The notes beneath the pieces were generated by a model that was not told the DNA's origin, did no database searches, and saw nothing but the letters and a program-made list of their open reading frames with translations. From NCBI GenBank assembly GCA_016839635.1, contig JAEOTV010000011.1, positions 1-8,103 on the forward strand: 8,103 bases of DNA. The letters run 5' to 3'. The position numbers and the translations under genes were made by a program. The stretch comes from Promethearchaeota archaeon (GTDB lineage Archaea; Asgardarchaeota; Lokiarchaeia; Sigynarchaeales; SOKP01). Below are positions 5,379 to 8,103 of this stretch, piece by piece (the stretch's first letter is position 1; each line of letters opens with the position of its first letter).

Positions 5379-6557
5379 ATGGATTTTATGTTAACTGAAG
5401 ACCAAAAAGTCTTACAAAAAAAGGCAAGAGAGTTTGCAATTCGTGAAGTTTTGCCCGTTGCCAGAAAATATGATGAAGCTGAAGAATTTCCATTACCCGT
5501 TATTAAAAAAGCTTGGGAAGAAGGATTACTGAATTTAGGGATTCCTAAAGAGTATGGTGGTCCTGGTTTTGGTTTATTAAGCTCTTGTCTTGTAGTTGAG
5601 GAAATATCATCTGCATGTCCTGGTATTGCTACTTCTGTTTTTGATAATAATCTCGGTGCTGAACCTATAATTATTGGAGGAAATGAAGAACAAAAGCAAA
5701 GGATATTAACTGAATTAGTCAATGAGTTTAAATTGATAGCATTTGCCACTTCTGAACCAACGATGGGTTCTGATGTTGCAGGAATGCAATGTCATGCAGA
5801 AAAAGATGGGGATGAATATATTTTAAATGGAAATAAATTTTGGATCACTAATGGAGGATTTGCTGATTACATTACTGTATTTGCAACAATTGATCCCGAG
5901 AAAAAGCACAAAGGTATAGCAGCATTTATTGTTGATACTAAAAGCGAAGGGGTAAAATTAGGTAAACATATTCCTAAATTAGGTCAAAGATCATCTAATA
6001 CGGTATCCGTTGGTTTAAAAGACGTAAGAATTCCTAAGGAAAATGTTCTTGCTAAACCGGGAAGAGGATTTGTATTGGGTATGCAAACATTTGCCCATAC
6101 ACGACCCGCCATTGGTGCTTTTGCAGTTGGATGTGCTCGTTCTGCGATGGAGTATTCTATTGATTATGCTCAAAAAAGAGAAGCTTTTGGGAGACCAATT
6201 GGAAATTATCAAGTAATTCAAGAAAAAATTGCTAATATGTATAAAGATATTGAAGCTGCACGATTGCTAACATATAAAGCAGCGTGGGAGGCTGATCAAG
6301 GCGTGGACAATAATCTGAGTTCCTCAATTGCCAAAGCTTTCGCATCAGATGTTGCCATGAATGTAACGACAGAAGCAGTGCAAATTTTTGGAGGTTATGG
6401 GTATCTAAGAACATATCCAGTCGAAAAACTATTTAGAGATGCTAAGTTATACCAAATTTATGAAGGTACAAGTGAGATTCAAAGAATTGTTATCTCTCGT
6501 TTTGTTATGAAAAGATATGAACATGCAATGCCATTTCTTGGCAAAAAGAGAAATTAA
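5379..6557 (+). CDS. Acyl-CoA dehydrogenase (FAD-dependent)
   Basis: This enzyme removes two hydrogens from an acyl-CoA to give the 2,3-enoyl-CoA, leaving electrons on FAD. The 392-residue length is typical of soluble acyl-CoA dehydrogenases. The N-terminal helical domain covers about 1-115. The central beta domain starts at FATSEPTMGSD (122-132) and includes GNKFWITNGG (151-160). The C-terminal helical domain carries REAFGRPIGNYQ (267-278), QIFGGYGY and RDAKLYQIYEGTSEIQR, in which E362 is the expected catalytic base, matching the family position in medium- and short-chain enzymes. Chain length and substrate cannot be told by eye. It is coupled to the flavodiiron gene by a 14-bp gap with its own ribosome-binding site. 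No electron-transfer flavoprotein gene is visible, so its acceptor lies elsewhere or is one of the local redox proteins. It might work in fatty or branched acyl-CoA oxidation, or run in reverse during biosynthesis. Confidence 0.95.
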   Translation: MDFMLTEDQKVLQKKAREFAIREVLPVARKYDEAEEFPLPVIKKAWEEGLLNLGIPKEYGGPGFGLLSSCLVVEEISSACPGIATSVFDNNLGAEPIIIGGNEEQKQRILTELVNEFKLIAFATSEPTMGSDVAGMQCHAEKDGDEYILNGNKFWITNGGFADYITVFATIDPEKKHKGIAAFIVDTKSEGVKLGKHIPKLGQRSSNTVSVGLKDVRIPKENVLAKPGRGFVLGMQTFAHTRPAIGAFAVGCARSAMEYSIDYAQKREAFGRPIGNYQVIQEKIANMYKDIEAARLLTYKAAWEADQGVDNNLSSSIAKAFASDVAMNVTTEAVQIFGGYGYLRTYPVEKLFRDAKLYQIYEGTSEIQRIVISRFVMKRYEHAMPFLGKKRN

Positions 6558-6560
6558 CGC

Positions 6561-6580
6561 TATCTTTTTTTATTTTGTTT
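6561..6580 (+). terminator. T-rich terminator of the flavodiiron/acyl-CoA dehydrogenase transcript
   Basis: TATCTTTTTTTATTTTGTTT follows the dehydrogenase stop within a few bases and precedes the end of a convergent gene at 6590. It has a seven-T run and no hairpin, as expected for archaeal factor-independent termination. Confidence 0.5.
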
Positions 6581-6589
6581 AAGTAGATT

Positions 6590-7084
6590 TTAATTTTTAT
6601 TCATTAATTGATTCTGCTTTTTCAATTTACTTTTTTTAAGAAAATCATGATAAGTTTTATAATATTTACGTTGGCATAAGTTATCGCAGAAAATTTTAAA
6701 ATTAGAATCCAGCCATAAATTTCTTAGTTCATGAATTTTCAAATAATTGTGGAATTTGCTAAATTTATAAATATCTATTGGAGCTTCACAGTAGAGACAA
6801 TTTCGTTCTTTTAACTCTTGTTCAATCCTCTTTAATTCGTGGATTTTTAGATACCGAAAGCAATCACAACAATGAAATTCTAGAATGGGCGCCTGCCATA
6901 ATTTCAAAATATATTCGGGAGTAAAATCAACATTATCACTTAAAAAATCGTAAATATTTAGATCTTTACCACAATTCCAGCATGTTCTTTTCTTATAATA
7001 TTTTTCTACTTTGATAAGATCTCTCAATTTTTGAATTTTGTCCCATAGACCAGCATTATTTAACTTTTTAAAGAACAAAGACAT
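6590..7084 (-). CDS. Uncharacterised Cys-rich protein with two zinc-finger-like repeats
   Basis: I do not recognise a named family. The 164 residues contain two similar units. Unit 1 has C35-x2-C38, then exactly 33 residues, then C72 and C75 (HCCDC). Unit 2 has C96-x2-C99, again exactly 33 residues, then C133-x3-C137. Both units share an IYDF/IYKF segment after the first pair and an LW motif before the second (YILKLWQ, LRNLWLD). The sequence YLKIHEL also occurs twice (78-84 and 114-120). Four cysteines per unit at this spacing suggest zinc binding in a treble-clef or zinc-ribbon-like fold, arisen by internal duplication. The N-terminus and C-terminus are rich in lysine (FLKKSKLKKQNQ), compatible with nucleic-acid binding, but nothing proves it. 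There is no signal peptide or membrane segment. It stands alone, 83 bp after the HAD gene and convergent with the acyl-CoA dehydrogenase. Confidence 0.75.
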   Translation of the reverse strand: MSLFFKKLNNAGLWDKIQKLRDLIKVEKYYKKRTCWNCGKDLNIYDFLSDNVDFTPEYILKLWQAPILEFHCCDCFRYLKIHELKRIEQELKERNCLYCEAPIDIYKFSKFHNYLKIHELRNLWLDSNFKIFCDNLCQRKYYKTYHDFLKKSKLKKQNQLMNKN

Positions 7085-7118
7085 GGCTTAAATTCAATCG
7101 TATATCTAATTATACTAT

Positions 7119-7148
7119 ATTATTATAATTTTATATTTTTATAATAAT
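7119..7148. repeat. A/T-only inverted repeat upstream of the Cys-rich gene
   Basis: ATTATTATAA (7119-7128) and TTATAATAAT (7139-7148) are perfect complements around a 10-base loop. It lies between the HAD stop and the Cys-rich start, both on the minus strand, so it might be a terminator for one or a promoter element of the other. No T-run follows it, and pure A/T composition makes chance likely. Confidence 0.3.
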
Positions 7149-7167
7149 CCCTTATACCAATTAAGAA

Positions 7168-7716
7168 TTATAGAGTTTTCAAAATTTCTTTTGCAGCTTC
7201 TAAAAAATTATCACAAACTTGAGTTGGTTTTATTCCAAGAGATTCTAACTCATCTAAGTGTTTATCTCCATGACCCGTTGTAAGAAAAATTGTTTTGCAC
7301 CCCGCATTTATCCCAAATTGTATATCAGAAGGGTGATCACCAATCATCCATGATTTATTAATATCAACATTAAAATCTTTAATGATATCATCAATATATT
7401 TGGTTTTAGGTTTCCTACACTCACAATCATCCTCCCTTAAATGAGGGCAGAAATATGTCTTCAAAATTTCTATTTGATGTTCTTTTAAGACATAGACTAA
7501 ATGATTATTGAAATTTTGAAAATCGTGGTTTGTATAATAACCTCTACCTATTCCTGATTGATTAGTTACAATAAAAAACAGAAAATTCTTCTTGAGAAGT
7601 TTTAAACCTTCAATCACACCCTCTAATAATTCAAAATCTTCTATTTTATAAGCATAATTTTTGTCTTCAATTAAGGTGCCGTCCCTATCCAATATGATTG
7701 CTTTCTTTTTCTTCAT
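7168..7716 (-). CDS. HAD-family phosphatase of the GmhB/HisB-N type
   Basis: This 182-residue phosphatase belongs to HAD subclass IIIA. The nucleophile motif is ILDRDGTLIED with D10 and D12. The second motif is VTNQSGIGRG (T51), followed by R101-K102 and an acidic GDHPSD with D127 and D131. The insert CPHLREDDCEC (C90, H92, C98, C100) is the C-x-H...C-x-C zinc site typical of D-glycero-D-manno-heptose-1,7-bisphosphate 7-phosphatase (GmhB) and related histidinol-phosphatases. No other heptose or histidine genes are visible, so the substrate is open; a sugar phosphate for surface glycans is a reasonable guess. Its start follows the transporter stop by 12 bases, and a GGGGAG site (7727-7722) lies 5 bases ahead of the ATG, so the two genes are probably co-transcribed. 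Family assignment is firm. Confidence 0.92.
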   Translation of the reverse strand: MKKKKAIILDRDGTLIEDKNYAYKIEDFELLEGVIEGLKLLKKNFLFFIVTNQSGIGRGYYTNHDFQNFNNHLVYVLKEHQIEILKTYFCPHLREDDCECRKPKTKYIDDIIKDFNVDINKSWMIGDHPSDIQFGINAGCKTIFLTTGHGDKHLDELESLGIKPTQVCDNFLEAAKEILKTL

Positions 7717-7728
7717 TAAAGCTCCCCA

Positions 7729-8103
7729 TCAAAAGAAAATAAAAATTATAACTGCGAGATATAATATTCCTAATACGATATGTAATAATGCAAAAAGCCC
7801 ACCGACCTTTAATAATTTCTTATAATTCATACCTTCAACGCAGTATTTGGTAGAAAGGTCCAATGTCATCATATCTGCAGCGCTCCCTTGAGGTAAGAAA
7901 TTTCCACCTAGATTTATCCCCAAAATAAATGCAATTAAAAGTGGAACTGATGAATAGCCATCAAATATTAAAACTTGAATTATTGGAATAAAAAGGACGG
8001 TAACTGGAACATTATCAAGAAAGGCTGAGAGAATAGATGATAAAATTAATATTAAAACGCACAATAAAAAGAGGTCAGCTGGTGCTATAGTCACCACAAA
8101 ATC
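7729..8103 (-). CDS. C-terminal part of an ArsB/NhaD-type ion transporter (partial)
   Basis: The frame enters from beyond the window edge (two further codons, Asp and Phe, precede the first visible GTG) and ends at 7729, so the gene is cut by the window rather than truncated. About 124 residues are visible. SAFLDNVPVTVLFIPII and GINLGGNFLPQGSAADMMTL are the paired half-helix motifs of the ArsB/NhaD (CitMHS) superfamily, which moves Na+/H+, arsenite or carboxylates across the membrane. Roughly four hydrophobic segments are seen, including a last helix (GLFALLHIVLGILYLAVIIF) that ends the protein. The substrate cannot be determined from this part. It is followed after 12 bases by the HAD phosphatase gene. 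Confidence 0.85.
   Translation of the reverse strand, partial: DFVVTIAPADLFLLCVLILILSSILSAFLDNVPVTVLFIPIIQVLIFDGYSSVPLLIAFILGINLGGNFLPQGSAADMMTLDLSTKYCVEGMNYKKLLKVGGLFALLHIVLGILYLAVIIFIFF

Noticed and set aside
7119..7148. A/T inverted repeat as a strong intrinsic terminator
   Set aside because: The stem contains only A-T pairs and no T-run follows on the minus strand, so it was kept only as a low-confidence repeat.
1..8103. CRISPR array, tRNA, rRNA, insertion sequence or integration site
   Set aside because: No regularly spaced repeats, cloverleaf-like GC-containing segments, transposase motifs or flanking direct repeats were seen on either strand.

Overview
The window is strongly AT-rich. 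Coding is dense, with short, very AT-rich intergenic gaps. TATA-like boxes sit about 25 bp upstream of probable start sites, some genes look leaderless or short-leadered, and T-tracts follow genes. Together with the gene content (a CODH-family protein, short rubredoxins, a flavodiiron protein, an acyl-CoA dehydrogenase) this suggests a strictly anaerobic archaeon. A low-GC Asgard (Lokiarchaeia-like) lineage is my best guess, but no ribosomal or marker gene is present to settle it.

Layout. Positions 1-105 may hold the C-terminal tail of a rightward gene. Positions 116-2020 (minus strand) encode a full-length CooS/CODH-family protein. It shares a 156-bp divergent promoter region with a rightward gene (2177-3529) for an NAD(P)H:rubredoxin oxidoreductase fused to a C-terminal rubredoxin. 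A perfect 14-bp palindrome lies almost exactly in the middle of that region. Downstream on the plus strand are a 49-residue rubredoxin-like protein (3556-3705, apparently starting at ATC), a 45-residue rubredoxin (3848-3985), a flavodiiron protein (4177-5364, possibly starting at ATT 4159) and an acyl-CoA dehydrogenase (5379-6557). Three leftward genes follow: a Cys-rich protein with two repeats (6590-7084), a GmhB-like HAD phosphatase (7168-7716), and the C-terminal end of an ArsB/NhaD-type transporter that runs off the window (7729-8103).

How they may work together. NAD(P)H to rubredoxin oxidoreductase to rubredoxin to flavodiiron protein is a known route for reducing O2 or NO in anaerobes. 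The most interesting point is the CooS protein. It keeps nearly all CODH cluster ligands and the catalytic lysine, but the cysteine matching Cys295 of CODH-II is glutamate (E300), and the proximal histidine motif is changed. This is the kind of change seen in CooS-V of Carboxydothermus, which carries an Fe/S/O hybrid cluster, lacks CO chemistry and reacts slowly with hydroxylamine. I infer that this gene is not an ordinary CO dehydrogenase but belongs to a rubredoxin-linked defence module against oxygen or reactive nitrogen. Physical linkage, the shared central palindrome and the residue changes support this; no biochemistry does.
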